A DNA stretch of 64,000 bases from Lumnitzera littorea (taxonomy: Eukaryota > Streptophyta > Magnoliopsida > Myrtales > Combretaceae), in assembly GCA_024138015.1 (NCBI GenBank), contig JAMXBB010000002.1, positions 46,591,452 to 46,655,451 of the forward strand. The letters run 5' to 3'. The position numbers were made by a program, and so were the translations under genes. Positions 1-12,283 of the stretch are shown in pieces (within the stretch, counting starts at the first letter, position 1; the number at the start of each line of letters is the position of its first letter). The notes under the pieces are model-generated. The model saw nothing but the letters and a program-made list of their open reading frames with translations, was not told where the DNA came from and did not search any database.

Positions 1-1060
1 TAGGAAAGCCTACAATGAAGGACTGTCCGAACATTTGAGGGAGAAAAGAACATATGAATTGCTGAGTGGTCGATTCTTTTGATTAAAAATGAGGTGCGAT
101 GTGCATTAAGTTGTTGAAAGCTATGTTATGTGCAAGAAGGCTAAGTGCTAAGCTAAACAAGGAAAAGCAATGCCTTTACTTATGCCTTTGCTTGTTCTAA
201 CGAAGCCATAGGCTGAATTGAGCATAAATTTTGTTCTCGAACTACCATGAATCGCCCAAGGCAAAGATTTTGTAATGGTTATCATGGATAGGTTCAGTAA
301 AATGGCATACTTCATACCCTGTACCAAGACTAACAATGCTTCGGTTACTACTTCTCTTTTCTTGTAGGAGATTGTACGGTTATACAGTGTACTGAGAAGT
401 ATAGCATCCGATAGAGACCCGAAGTTCTTGAGCCATTTTTAGGGAATCTTATGGCATCGGATGGGGACCAAACTACTATTTAGTACTTCATATCACCCCT
501 AAACTAATAGCTAAACAGAGGTGGTTAACTATACGTTGGGATCACTACTCTGAGCTACAGTGGGCAAGAACTCAACTAACTAAGACATCTACTTACAAGT
601 GGTCAAATTCACTTACAACATAATAGTATATGACATTAGTAAGTAGACCTCCTTCGAAGTGGTTTATGGTTTTAATCTCGAGTTGCCCCTTGATCATACC
701 CTTATACTTGTACCCATGTAAGAGGACCCTAACACAAAAACTAAAGCACAATCCCTTCAACACATCTATAACAAAGTCACTTGGCACATTGACCAAGCTG
801 CTAGACATATGCGAGAAAAGACCAAGGGCATGACGGCTAAACATTTTCAGTTAAGAGACTTGGTGTGGCTGTACTTAAGCAAAGAGCGGTTCTCGAGTAA
901 GATAAGGAACAAACTATCCTCAAAGGCTGAAAGACTTTTTAGAATCCTCTAGAAGATCAATGATAATACCTATAGATTAGAGCTGCCCGAGGACTATAGG
1001 GTTTCTAATACCTCAACATTGCCAACCTTAGTCCATATTACCCCGACAGAGAGCTAATCG
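1..1060 (+). pseudogene. Ty3/gypsy pol remnant: H2C2 and integrase
   Basis: This is the 3' part of a gypsy polyprotein, cut by the window edge. In order I see the decayed H2C2 zinc-binding region before the integrase (about 10-150), the integrase core with MDRFSKMAYFIPC (about 280-330), then SDRDPKFLSHF (about 405-440), the FSTSYHP block (about 478-510) and EVVNYTLG (about 518-545). The integrase C-terminal part follows: RDLVWLYLSKERF (about 855-895) and NDNTYRLELPEDYRV (about 960-1003). Many stops and frame changes (for example within 145-330 and at about 948) show that it is dead. The same blocks recur in the gypsy element at 37467-47034, so the two belong to related lineages. Nothing indicates which LTR belonged to this copy. 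Confidence 0.88.
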
Positions 1061-1830
<770 letters not shown>

Positions 1831-1833
1831 NGG

Positions 1834-2729
1834 TAATGGAGAGTAGAGCCTGTTGGGTTTGACTGGTGACTAATGAGCAAAAGAGTGAGAGTGCCCCAAT
1901 TTATGTGTGTATGAATTAGCGTTTGTATGTGTGTTTTTTTTTAATGAAAAAAGGAAGGAAAGAAAAAGAAAAGGAAGAAGAAAAAGGGGGAAAGAAAAAG
2001 TATTGTCTTGACCAATCACAAAGTGCCATGTGTCACAACTAGACACGTGGCCTATGATACCTTGATATGTGGTAACATGTAGAATATAGAAAAAATTAAA
2101 TCAAAAGGTATTTTCTACCTTTGATGAGAGTCAAACCCCAAACCTCAAGCTTAATATAAATTAAAACCTCAAGTTTAATGTAAATCTAAACCTAAGTGCT
2201 TGTCTGTTAGACCGTTGGTCTATGCTTTATCTAATTGTACAAATGAATTAAGTTAATTTAGGTTAGATTCAAATTTAGGTCTAAACTTAACGATTCTTTC
2301 CTTATTTTTATTAAAAAAAAAATTATTCTATTAAATTATCTATAAATTTCTTATTTTCTAAATTCTTTAAATCCTCTATTTTTTTAGTAAATATATTGGT
2401 ATAGGCGAGGGGGAAAAAAACATGAAAATGAATTCTATTCGAAAATTAGTAGGAAGTATAAAATTGATTAGGTTACTAGCTAAATAAATAAATAAAAATT
2501 AAATACTCAATTGAAGAACCCAATGAAAGGATGAATTTTCCCTGGTAGGCCAATGGACCACCTCACCCTTGTCATCTTCCTTAAGGATGAGCATTAAAAA
2601 TTCAACATAAACACACTTCAGTTAGGTTCAATCAATCTCTCTTCAAGCTCTTCACTTTTATCAAGCAACCCCTTTTCATATGAAGTAGTAGTATTTAATC
2701 CTTGATTCTCTCAATCATTTCCCCAAAAA
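1834..2729 (+). promoter_or_regulatory. Upstream region of the DUF6821-like gene, with an ABRE/G-box
   Basis: Gene-free upstream DNA. ACACGTGGC at 2043-2051 is a perfect ABRE/G-box core about 680 bases before the start codon; whether it is used is not known. Positions 1930-2000 are a purine-rich stretch. A 24-base unit starting AAACCTCAAG is tandemly duplicated at 2140-2163 and 2164-2187. No convincing TATA box is visible. Confidence 0.45.
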
Positions 2730-4805
2730 ATGGATCTTCAAGAGTGGGAAATGCTCTCTGTTGATGGATTTCTTGATTTTCATGGAGATGGGGAAGGCAA
2801 AACCCACTCAAGGAAACGCAATTCCAATTCAAAAAGTGTTCTTGAGGATTATTTCAGGTGCCCATCACCGGAGTCATGGAACTTGGTGGATTCATCAGGG
2901 GTTACTAAGGTTTCGAACCGAATCTTACCTGTTGCAATCCAATTGGACCAAAAAGAGCCCGACCCAGATGATGAAATCGTCAAAGAAATCGTTAAAGAAC
3001 CGATCCCGATAGATTTTCCATCTGGGTATAGCGCAAAGGTGAAAGCTTTGGATTCGGATAGGGTTGGATTTGATCAAGATGTGATTTCTCAAGTTTTTTT
3101 CTTCAACAACATGAAGAAAGAAAACGAATTTGTCGACATGAAATTGGACTCACCAAGGTCTGGAGGTGGTAGTAGTAATAAGTATTTTATGCCTTCTATT
3201 GATATGGGTGGTGCTTTTGAATACGAGGGTTTGTATGAAAGTCCTTGTTCTCCGAGGCTCAAAGTTGACAAAGATATGGTTAGTGAAAATAAAGATAGTG
3301 AGCGTTATGATGTTAGTGAGGTTGATGGTGAGATGGATTGGGAAGAGAGTAGTGGTGGTTTGAATTTGTGGAAATGGAGTTTGACTGGGATTGGTGCACT
3401 CTGCTCCTTTGGTGTTGCTGCTGCTACTTTCTGTATTATCGTACTTGGTACTAGGAAACATAACCAGCAGAATCAAAGCATGAGGTTTCAGATTTACACC
3501 GATGAAAAGGTCTGTTAATTGAGCAAAGCTTGGGTCACCCTGGATCATCTAGGTCTAGCAACTCGCTTTGATTGGAGTCTTGACATAGAGCTTTATATTG
3601 GAAAACAATACCTATTTGGAACCACTTTTTCTGTGTCAAGATTCTAATAGCAGTCGGATGGATTAACTTGATCCAACTATCTTCCCTGTTGATACTCTTA
3701 TTGAAATATACTGATAATTGTTGGCTAATGGAATTATATGTGCCTTTGATAGTATTTTGAGATGATCGGCATGAGTATTGATTCATGTTGATATAGACAA
3801 TCTTGGAATTAGGAATATGTGTGTTTTTTACCATAATTTGTTCCGAGCTAGTGAATCGAATAAATCAGTTTAGTTTGGCAGAGAAAAGAAAGTATGGATT
3901 CATTTGCAGACAGGGTTTGTGTTACATTTTGCATGTTTTGAAAGTTTCTTAGAAAGCTTTAGGAGCCAGTGGAATAGTAGATTACAGTTTTCTTATGAAA
4001 AATGAATAGGAAGTAATTTCATTTGACAATACCATGCTGATCAATCTTCGCAACTCTTATGTTATTTTAACTTTCGATGGTATGATGAATGAAATAGACT
4101 CCATGGCATCTCCTAACTTTAATAACATTTCTCAATTGTCATTAAATTTTTAAAAAATCCTGCGTCTGCTGGTGAGTCATGGTAATCGTCACACAAGCAT
4201 GTGGAGCTGCTAGTGTGATTTGTAGTAATGTCTCTATACAGAGTTGCAGTTGCTCCCTCCTTTAAGTGGTTTCTCAATTAGACTAACTCCAAGAAAGATT
4301 GAGTGATTGTGTTAGATTTGCCTTTTTTCACCTAATTGTCCTGATCTTGTTGCGACTCCTAAATCAATTTTTTTTTTTTTTTTTTTTTTGGTAGAGTGAG
4401 TCTAGGTAATTGTGAAATATAAGATAAATATCTACTTTCCATTCAATATCTCTGTAAGCAGAATCTTCAGTATAAAGCAAATGGTGCAGCAGGGTGTGGG
4501 CTATTATACATGCTTCATCCGGCATGAATTTTTTTCAAATTTATTTTAGTTAATAACTGCTTATTCCGATGTTAATTATATATTGGATTAGTTCTTCATA
4601 TTATGTTCTAGAAGCTAGAGGCGGTTTCATGTTATATAGTTCAAACCATGGACTACAGAAAAGCAACAGCTAATTTTGGGGTTTGCAGGGAATCAAGCAA
4701 GTTGCTCAACATGCTGCGAAGTTGAATGAAGCAATATCAGCAGTGAGAAGAGTTCCCTTCAGCAGTGCCCAAATAACTGTCGGTGGTTATCACGATGGTC
4801 TCTGA
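2730..4805 (+). CDS. Plant DUF6821/At4g13530-like single-pass membrane protein (two exons)
   Basis: Exon 1 is 2730-3509 (260 codons) and exon 2 is 4689-4805 (38 codons plus TGA). The intron 3510-4688 starts GTCTGT and ends GCAG, in phase 0, and contains a poly-T tract. The product is 298 residues. Residues 1-210 are acidic, polar and probably disordered. Residues 209-216 (GGLNLWKW) lead into one membrane span at about 217-239, followed by a basic RKHN stretch. The tail, starting GIKQVAQHAAKLNEAISAV and ending in GGYHDGL, is coded by exon 2. I recognise the Trp-Lys-Trp/membrane span plus this tail as the plant DUF6821 type, from memory. The start has a good context (AAAAATGG) and no nearby upstream in-frame ATG. 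The biochemical role is unknown; the single span suggests an endomembrane or plasma-membrane location. A candidate AATAAA is at 4997-5002. Reading through the donor gives two more codons and a stop at 3518. Confidence 0.87.
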
Positions 4806-6540
4806 TGACTGGCTTTCCTCAACTGCAAGGAAGCTCGACTTGCTTTTGCAACCAAACATCTTGGGTTGGTTGTTCTATCGTATCCATATTGGCTCTCGTG
4901 TCATCTGTCTGTAAAGAATATGTATTATCTTCTGATGCAGATATAAAAGTTGTATATAACCTCCCTTGTTCGTGTTGGATTCTATATGCACGAGCCAATA
5001 AACAGTACATGCGTATTCACATGACTGGCGTGCTGTCACTATATCTTGGCCTTGTTTTGTTACTAGTGTAGAATTATGGAACTTGCATGTTTAGCATTCG
5101 TAATTTCGTTCTAAGTTAAGTTATTTCCTTGTCAGCGAGATATCGGCTTGGCTAGGGTCCATAATTTCTGCACTTGAACCTTACATTATCAACTCGCCCA
5201 ATTGATCACAACAATCGGGATCTTAAAGTTCGAATCATGAGGAAGATGCATTCGTTTGGATTGTTTGTCCTTCCATCTGACTTTGATCTCATCTGTTTGG
5301 TTTATTTTTTATGTGTAATCTTGCTGGACACAAGCTTTCTTGGTTAGCTTAAATGCGAAGCATCAAGCTACTTTGATGGAAATTCTCTTGTCAACTACTG
5401 AAGATATTTTAATATTGGGCATTGAAAGAAAACAAAATGACTGATTCAACTTGAGAGCTATGCAAACAAGTGGGATTATGGAGTCGTTATCTGGTCATTA
5501 ATTGGAGACCCACCCACAGTGTTGGGACTGGTTAGATGCTAGTCAGTGTCTGTTTCTGAATGGGGATGTGGGGTTCCTCTGGAAAGGAAGTGATACCATA
5601 TATTGGAATACGTGCATGTCAATTTGTGAATTTTCAGCTCCAGGATTAAAGAGTAATGCTTTTTAGAATAAATTGGAAAAGAAGCAAGAGCGGTGCGCGA
5701 TTAAATGGTGTTAAGAATATATAAGAATTTGATACCTCTCATGGTAATTATGCTCTCATGGTGGATTAATTGTCATTTTTTTTATCTCTCATTACTTACG
5801 ATTATCTATTAAATATCATACATGATGTATAACTCTGGGTGAATGTGTTTTTTTTTTTTTTCTTTTTACTGTCAATTTATTGTATGTTGCAACCCTCAGA
5901 AGATGGAGTTAAGACTCCATAACCCACTGAAAAACGAATTTTGCTTTTCTAAATTACTGTCTAAAGGCACTTAAAAATATAGCCTTTAAAGGTAATCCGG
6001 GATCTTGGGTGCAGTTTTATTGAATTAAAAGGTAAGCGTATAAGCATGAAGTGAAGGCAGTCCTAAAACTAATAAGGTGGGTGCATCACTCAGCCACATA
6101 GGTTTTCTTGTCTGTTTTTGTAAAAATAAAAAATAATAAATAATAAATAATAATAATAATAAAAAAGAATGAAGCACTTTGTTACGGCACCATGCCAAAA
6201 TAAATTGGGCCTTTTCACCTTTCGGAGGGGGAAAAAGAAAAAAGAAAAAGTCAATTCAAATATTTCTACCCAAAAATTCATATAAGAATGGGCATCAAAG
6301 TATGCTACATGGCTAAATAAACTACAAAAGCTAGAATAATAAAGGATTAACTTATTGAGAGAGGATACGAGATTAACTACCATTGTAAAGGATACATCCC
6401 TCTTTGAATTGAAGAAGTAACCAATCAGTAACACAATTTGCTTTTCTATGAATAAAATGAAAAGAAAAACCTTTATGAAGGCATACAAATTTATGTGTTT
6501 CATCAATATGATATTGGATAGGAATGTAATTATGCACAAA
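4806..6540. other. 3' flank and intergenic DNA
   Basis: It begins with the probable 3' UTR of the membrane-protein gene (AATAAA at 4997-5002). The remainder is AT-rich with A- and T-runs, for example 5849-5863, and an (AAT)n-like tract at about 6128-6163. Open frames here, including one at 6090-6554 on the minus strand, are low-complexity and resemble nothing I know. Confidence 0.5.
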
Positions 6541-6920
6541 CTACTTGAGTTCAATTTAATATTTACCTAAGTTTGACTTAAGAATGGTGAAACATTGTTT
6601 GAGCTTAAGCTATTTGAGTACTTAAATGAATTGAGCTTAAACTTGATAATGTTTAGCTTAATTAATTCATAAGCTTGATTAAATAGGAGTTGAGTATAAC
6701 TATTAGTAGAGTTTGAGTTTAGATATTAATATTACCATAATTAGAGGGAAAAAATTAGATAGATCATGTATAAACAAGATTAATCAAAATCAATTTGAGT
6801 TTGTTGTGTGTTACTTTGAGTCATGCTTGAGCTCAAAATTCTAAACTCGATTTTGTTTAAGAGTTAGAATGTTGAGTCAAGCTCAAGCTCAACATTATGT
6901 TGTCTTGACTAAACCGTTTA
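6541..6920. repeat. Degenerate GAGCTTAA/GAGCTCAA-rich repeat
   Basis: The stretch repeats variants of TTGAGCTTAA, GAGTTTGAGTTTAG and GCTCAAGCTCAA many times in both orientations. It looks like a decayed form of the dispersed GAGCTCGAGCT-type repeat common in eudicot genomes, with most CG lost. I could not define ends or a target duplication. Confidence 0.4.
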
Positions 6921-6949
6921 TAACCTTATTTAGGAAGGCCCAATACATA

Positions 6950-9900
6950 AATGAAACAGTCTATTGATTGTTTCGATTGTCGCCTTGCAGTTGGATCTAA
7001 GTTAGATAAGATTGTATCCAGTTTTACACATTTCGACAATGCTAGACATTCAATCTCCTTAGTAGCTTGGCTACGCACAAATTCTTGAGGGACACTTTAT
7101 TATCTCCCTAAGTCTATTTTCACCCACAACATAGCTACCACATGATTTATGGAAGCCACAGTCTATCCACATTAACTTTGATACCATCATCTTATGTTCT
7201 TACAAACTTACCCTCTCAAGTTCAACCTACCCTCATTCCTAAGCCACTAAACCATTCTACCTCTGCTCAACTACATGTTTGTAGTGTATGCTTTATAGAT
7301 TCTACTTTTTACAAGAAACAAACAAAAAGGATCAAGTCACTTTTCTTTAATGCAATTGCTTTATAGTGGGAAGGGAGCTCAACTATGCACCATAAAAGTT
7401 GCTAAACTCTAAATGTTCTAGAGCTATTTCTACTTTCTCAAAATTAAAAAAAGAACAAAAAAGATTGTGTTTACTTTCCTTAATGCAATCACTCTATAAT
7501 AGGAAGGGAGCTTGACTATGCACCATAAAAAATGCCAAACTCCATACGTTCTAAAGCTATTTTCATTATTGCTTTATTGTAGTTCCTAAAGAAGAGGGTT
7601 TTAATTGTTTCATTATTTCTCTTTGAGATTTGATAACATGGTATGTTGTTTTTACCATAAATGTACTATAGTAAATGTGTATCTAGATTATTCTTTAGCA
7701 ATTGCTTGTGTTTGTATGTCAAAGTAGATGCTATGGTCATGTTATTGATGAACTTTCATGTCTACATGAAGTGCATTAGGGTTTTATTAAATTCTATCAG
7801 CTTTGATTGTAGTTATCTGTCTATTCGACCATACTATCTTATCCCCATTTTTTACTCTTCATAAGGTAACCTCAAACAATCATATCTTTCCCTCCATAAT
7901 ATTACCTAAGACCTAAGAGGCCTTTCTCCCCTTAGTGGCAACTTTAAAATCCCTATGAGAAAAGTAGATCTCATTTAGAACTCTAACCTACAAAGCATTA
8001 GGCTTATATTAAAATCCTCAAACCAACTTGGTTAGTAATGCCAAGTTAAAAAAGTAGAGGCCCTTAAATCCCATTTTAGCCTCTTCCTTAGTCATGGATA
8101 AACTCTCCTAACTCACCAATAAAACATTCTATCTCCCCTCTTTTCTCCACATCAAAATTTAGCAATTAAAATACCAATTAATTAGTAAACAAAATTAAGC
8201 CATAGAGTAAATAGGAATAGCTGAAGCCATAAACTTCATAAGAACTCTCCTAACATCACTTTATAAACACTATTTCTATCCTTTCAATTTCTTCATGATT
8301 TTTCCTTGATGAAATTAAATGCTTCATAACTACATCTTCCTTACAAAGTGAGAAGACTAAAATATAGTTTAGGATTCTCTGTCAATTGCAATCCTAGCAA
8401 TGCTACTTCTTTTAACACTTTCTAATATATTCCTACTAAAAAGTTTACTAGACTTACTAATGTTAATCTCTTGACCTAAAGTAACAAAGTATTCTTGAAT
8501 CAAAGTAGTCAACTTCTTAATCTTAGTCATTCTTCTAAGAAAAATAATGTGTCATTTGCAAAAACAAGTATGCGAGTCTAAGACAAATATTCTCAATGGT
8601 TAACCCTTTAAGTATTCCATCCTAATCTCCTTCTTCATTCCTCTTGGCAAAATATTGGCCATAAGAATAAATAAATAATAAAGGGTTTACTTATTGTAAA
8701 ACCCTTTGCGGACTCACTTGACTCACTATCTTTCCATTAACCACAACAACAAACTTAATTGACAATATACATCTCATAACCCATTCGACCCATTTCTCGA
8801 AAACCATAGTTTCTAAGTAACCCTTTCTAAAAAGTCTCATTCAATTAATTGACCTTATTCATATCTATCTTTAAGTATAGAATTGCTTATTCTTACTTTT
8901 TCTTATTCTTTGGAAAATGCTTTGCGATAAAAATATTGTCATAAATAATTTTTTTCTAAAACAAATACACCTTGATTTTTTGAAATGAGCTCTCCTTGGA
9001 AAAGGTTTATAACCTATTAATAATGACTTTTAAAATGATGAATGGAAAAGTACTTTAATTGCAAAAACATTTAGCCCCTATAACTAACTTTCTAACTATT
9101 ACCTAAAAGTTTTGAAAAAATATTCTTGAAAAACCATCAAACCCTAGGGTTTTAATCCCCCCATTTGAAAAGTTATATGTTTAACTTCATGATTATCAAC
9201 AATACTGCACATTACACTATTCATATCATCACTTGCCACTTTGTCAATCTAGTTTAAGCATCTACTCCAAGTACAAGAAATAACCAGTTAAAGTAGTTTT
9301 AAAATTCTCTAACGATCTCCTACTCCGCTTCAATCCAATACCATGCTATATTTTAAATTGTAAGTATCTTATCTTTATTTTTCCATAGAACATTGAGTTA
9401 GCCAAATGATTTTTCCTCTTCCTCTATGTTAAATACCATTAGATCACCTTATAATTTTGATAGCCCATGCAATACCTTATCAATTTCCTTCTTTTTTGAT
9501 AGGAAGGATCTTCTACTTCATTGCACCAACATTCTTTTGCAACTGCCTAGTCTTTCTAGAACCACTTCTATAATATGATCTGCCTATTATTCCCTTTAAC
9601 TATCCATCACTAGTTCTTTATATCACTAAAATGAACCACTTTTATCTAATTTAAAATGTTTCATCACTCCCCTGTCTTTAGCATTAATTTTTCCACCAAT
9701 GTCGCATGATCCAACTCTAGAGCTACTACACCTTCAATTTTACAATTAGGAAATCTTTCTATCCATTCAATAAAGCCTAACCCTCCATCAATACACTCTC
9801 TTACTAGTGCTTTATTTGCTCACTCATTTGACCAAGTGTATTTAGGTCTATCGAAATCCAAATCTTGAAAATTTATGCCATTTATCATAGCTCTAAAGCC

Positions 9901-9960
9901 ATCTATGACTCTTGCTTACATTTTTTTATCCCCTTTTATATATAACCATGTAATATTTGA
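6950..9960 (-). mobile_element. Decayed L1-type LINE (endonuclease, RT, RNase H)
   Basis: Read on the minus strand from right to left. The endonuclease end lies at about 9930-9680, with FRAMINGINFQDLDFDRPKY and then LDHATL, matching the family's SDHAPL motif. The reverse transcriptase spans the middle; RILVFANDTLFFLRR at about 8585-8535 is the FADD catalytic block, with the first catalytic Asp read as Asn. GQEINISKSSK follows. FNLALLTK (about 8055-8030) and NALWVRVL-type sequence (about 8005-7970) mark the RT C-terminal region, and a weak RNase H start is at about 7200-7020. ORF1 and the 5' part are missing, so the copy is 5'-truncated near 10000. It is full of stops and frameshifts. No target duplication was found. 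Confidence 0.75.
7352..7564. repeat. Tandem duplication inside the LINE remnant
   Basis: About 80 bases around GGGAAGGGAGCT and CTATGCACCATAAAA at 7352-7430 are repeated with some changes at 7485-7564, an offset of about 133 bases. Confidence 0.75.
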
Positions 9961-10476
9961 AGTCAGCAATACATGTATATGGCTCTTTTTCTTTATGGAA
10001 GTTTCTTGATAACAACAAATGAGAAGAAGACAAAAATTCAATAAAAAGACAATTATGCTTATTGTTGTATTTTGGATCTATTTGGTTTTTCTTTTTTTTC
10101 CCTAGTATTGTAATCTATGAGTTTTTTGTATGAGAACTTTCCTTTTGATTTGCCTAAGAATACGCAAGAGATGAATGATGAAGATATCTTAAAAGGAAAT
10201 GTGATAAGCTCATAACAAAAGGACTTATGCATGTTTTCAATTGAGTGATTTGGAAAGTTATGTATGTACATACAAAAAGTGACAAGAGAAAAAAAGTGAA
10301 AAGATATCAATAAACATTCAGAGATTTAAAACACTTTCTTATTAAGAAGAAAATGAGAGAGCTTTTAATTATGAGTTTGTATTGAACTTCAATTCTTTGT
10401 TATTGTCATTGGAGCATAATTGATACTTTAAAAAAAAAAAAACGATATGTTCCTTTATTATCATGTATGATATTTG

Positions 10477-10534
10477 CATGTCACTCATCAATCTTGCACG
10501 TTACTCATCAATCTTGCACGTTACTCAGCAATCC
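10477..10534. repeat. 20-bp minisatellite, three copies
   Basis: Units at 10477-10496, 10497-10516 and 10517-10534 share the core TTACTCATCAATC. The last copy is partial, with one internal change. Confidence 0.9.
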
Positions 10535-10852
10535 ACATAGTATATTAATATTATTAAATCTTTTTTTGTTCACATAGGTTAAAGGTGATGGTTTGTGATC
10601 AGTAGTTCATATGGCTCAATGGTTTGTAAGCTTAGACTAAAAGCTGAGCTAGATTAGCTTATTTTGGGTTGATCCAAGTATGTCTAAAGGCTTTTGAAGC
10701 ATAAGAACATATTTATTTAGGCTAACAATGAAACTATCTAGGTACATGATGATGTATTATTGGAACTAATGAGATCTTATCTTTAGGAAAAAGGGGGGAA
10801 AAAAAAAGAATGTGTATAGTGTACTTATAAGGTTATTTAAATCCATGATCTT

Positions 10853-12241
10853 TATTAGATATTTCTCATGAATTTTTATGATAACAAAAAGAGAGGAATA
10901 CTAATATATTAACAAGTATGTAGGTATTCAAACAATTCTTCAAAAAGTTTAAAATTATAAATTGAGGTACATTTATAAACTTATTTAGAAGGTTTGAATT
11001 GATTAAAAAAGAGACTAGTTTAAAAATCTTCAAAAAGTATTTCAAAAGCTTTTATAAGAAGAATCAGTATAGTATTTTAGGAACTTATTCAGAGACTTCA
11101 AAGAAAAGAAAACTAATACTCTTCAAAGATTATTCAGAAAGTTAGTTTGGAAAAGTAATATTGAAAATTAGCAAAATATCATATTCAAAGTAAACAAGGC
11201 TTAGCTTAATTAGATTGGATTTATTTAGAAAATACATTTAATCTTGTTTCACTTAAGATGAAATTAAGAATCCATGAGGATTATTTTTAAGCGAATTTAT
11301 CTTTGGATAAATCAAGAAAATATCTAGCATTGGATAGGCTAAGGTTAATTTTGAATTTTGTGGGATTTTCAAGTTTAAATTTGAACCTTATTTGGAGGTT
11401 GTTGATCAAAGTATATCTGACTGAAACAAGATTAGAAGATTTGATTTAAAAATTCAAAACTCTAAGATTTTCTCTATAATATCTAAGGATTATCTTTAAC
11501 ATGAAGTGAAGATAATCTTCAACAAGTTAGCCATTAGAAGACTTTATTATAAAAGGAGAAAGGATTCAAAACGTCAATCATGTCTTTGAAAAAATAATAA
11601 TATTTTCATTACACTTAAATCATAACTAAACTCTATTTTCTAAAAGAGCATAGAAAGTTTCTCAGATACTTCTTTAGAAAGTTAAACCAAAGTGAATTAT
11701 TCATCAATCGTCATTTCTATTTTAGTGCAAAATATTTGAGATTTGTATTGCTATCCTCACTTGTATTTTGTAAACATTATTTGTTGTTTAAGGGTTGAGA
11801 GAAGTTCGATTATACTCTGTAGATCTGTAATTAGCCTAAATTGTAGAGAGGTTAGATATATAAAGCAGAGTATTGTGAAGTCTATGTGTGATGAATGCTT
11901 GTAAACTTCTCGTAATTTTGATATAGTGGATTAAGTGGAATGGCACCGGTGAAGTAGACCGAATCCTCAACAATGAAGTTGGAATAGAGCAGTAGGTAGA
12001 AGGCCAAAGCTCTATAAATCTGGAGCTTGATATTCTCATTCCTTATCTTTTTTAATTTATGCTATTTAATTGTGTTGATTATTTGTGTGTTGAATTATTA
12101 AAATACCACTATTCACTAAATTAAGTTATTAAGAGAGGTAATTTTATCTTACAATGAAAAAGTTTTTAAAAGTTTAAAGATATCAATTTACCCACCACCT
12201 CCACCACCCCCCTTCTCTTGATATCTTATATGAAACTAACA
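10853..12241 (+). repeat. 5' LTR of the gag-only element
   Basis: 1389 bases. It begins TATTAGAT (the other LTR has TGTTAGAT) and ends CTAACA, two bases before the primer binding site. It aligns end to end with 14749-16140. Confidence 0.93.
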
Positions 12242-12243
12242 GT

Positions 12244-12257
12244 TGGTATCAAAGCCA
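12244..12257 (+). other. Primer binding site (initiator Met-tRNA type)
   Basis: TGGTATCAAAGCCA differs by one base from the TGGTATCAGAGC site that pairs with the 3' end of plant initiator methionine tRNA, and it lies just inside the 5' LTR. Confidence 0.88.
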
Positions 12258-12283
12258 CATTCTAATAACATCTAGAGTTTAAG

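Noticed and set aside
2040..2230. tRNA-derived SINE on the minus strand
   Set aside because: Weak A-box-like and B-box-like words are present but about 90 bases apart, and no tail or duplication is visible.
5226..5240. tRNA gene suggested by GTTCGAATC
   Set aside because: No A box, acceptor stem or anticodon arm can be placed around it.
6090..6554. 154-residue open frame on the minus strand
   Set aside because: Low-complexity Phe/Leu/Tyr-rich translation of AT repeats, no homology recognised.
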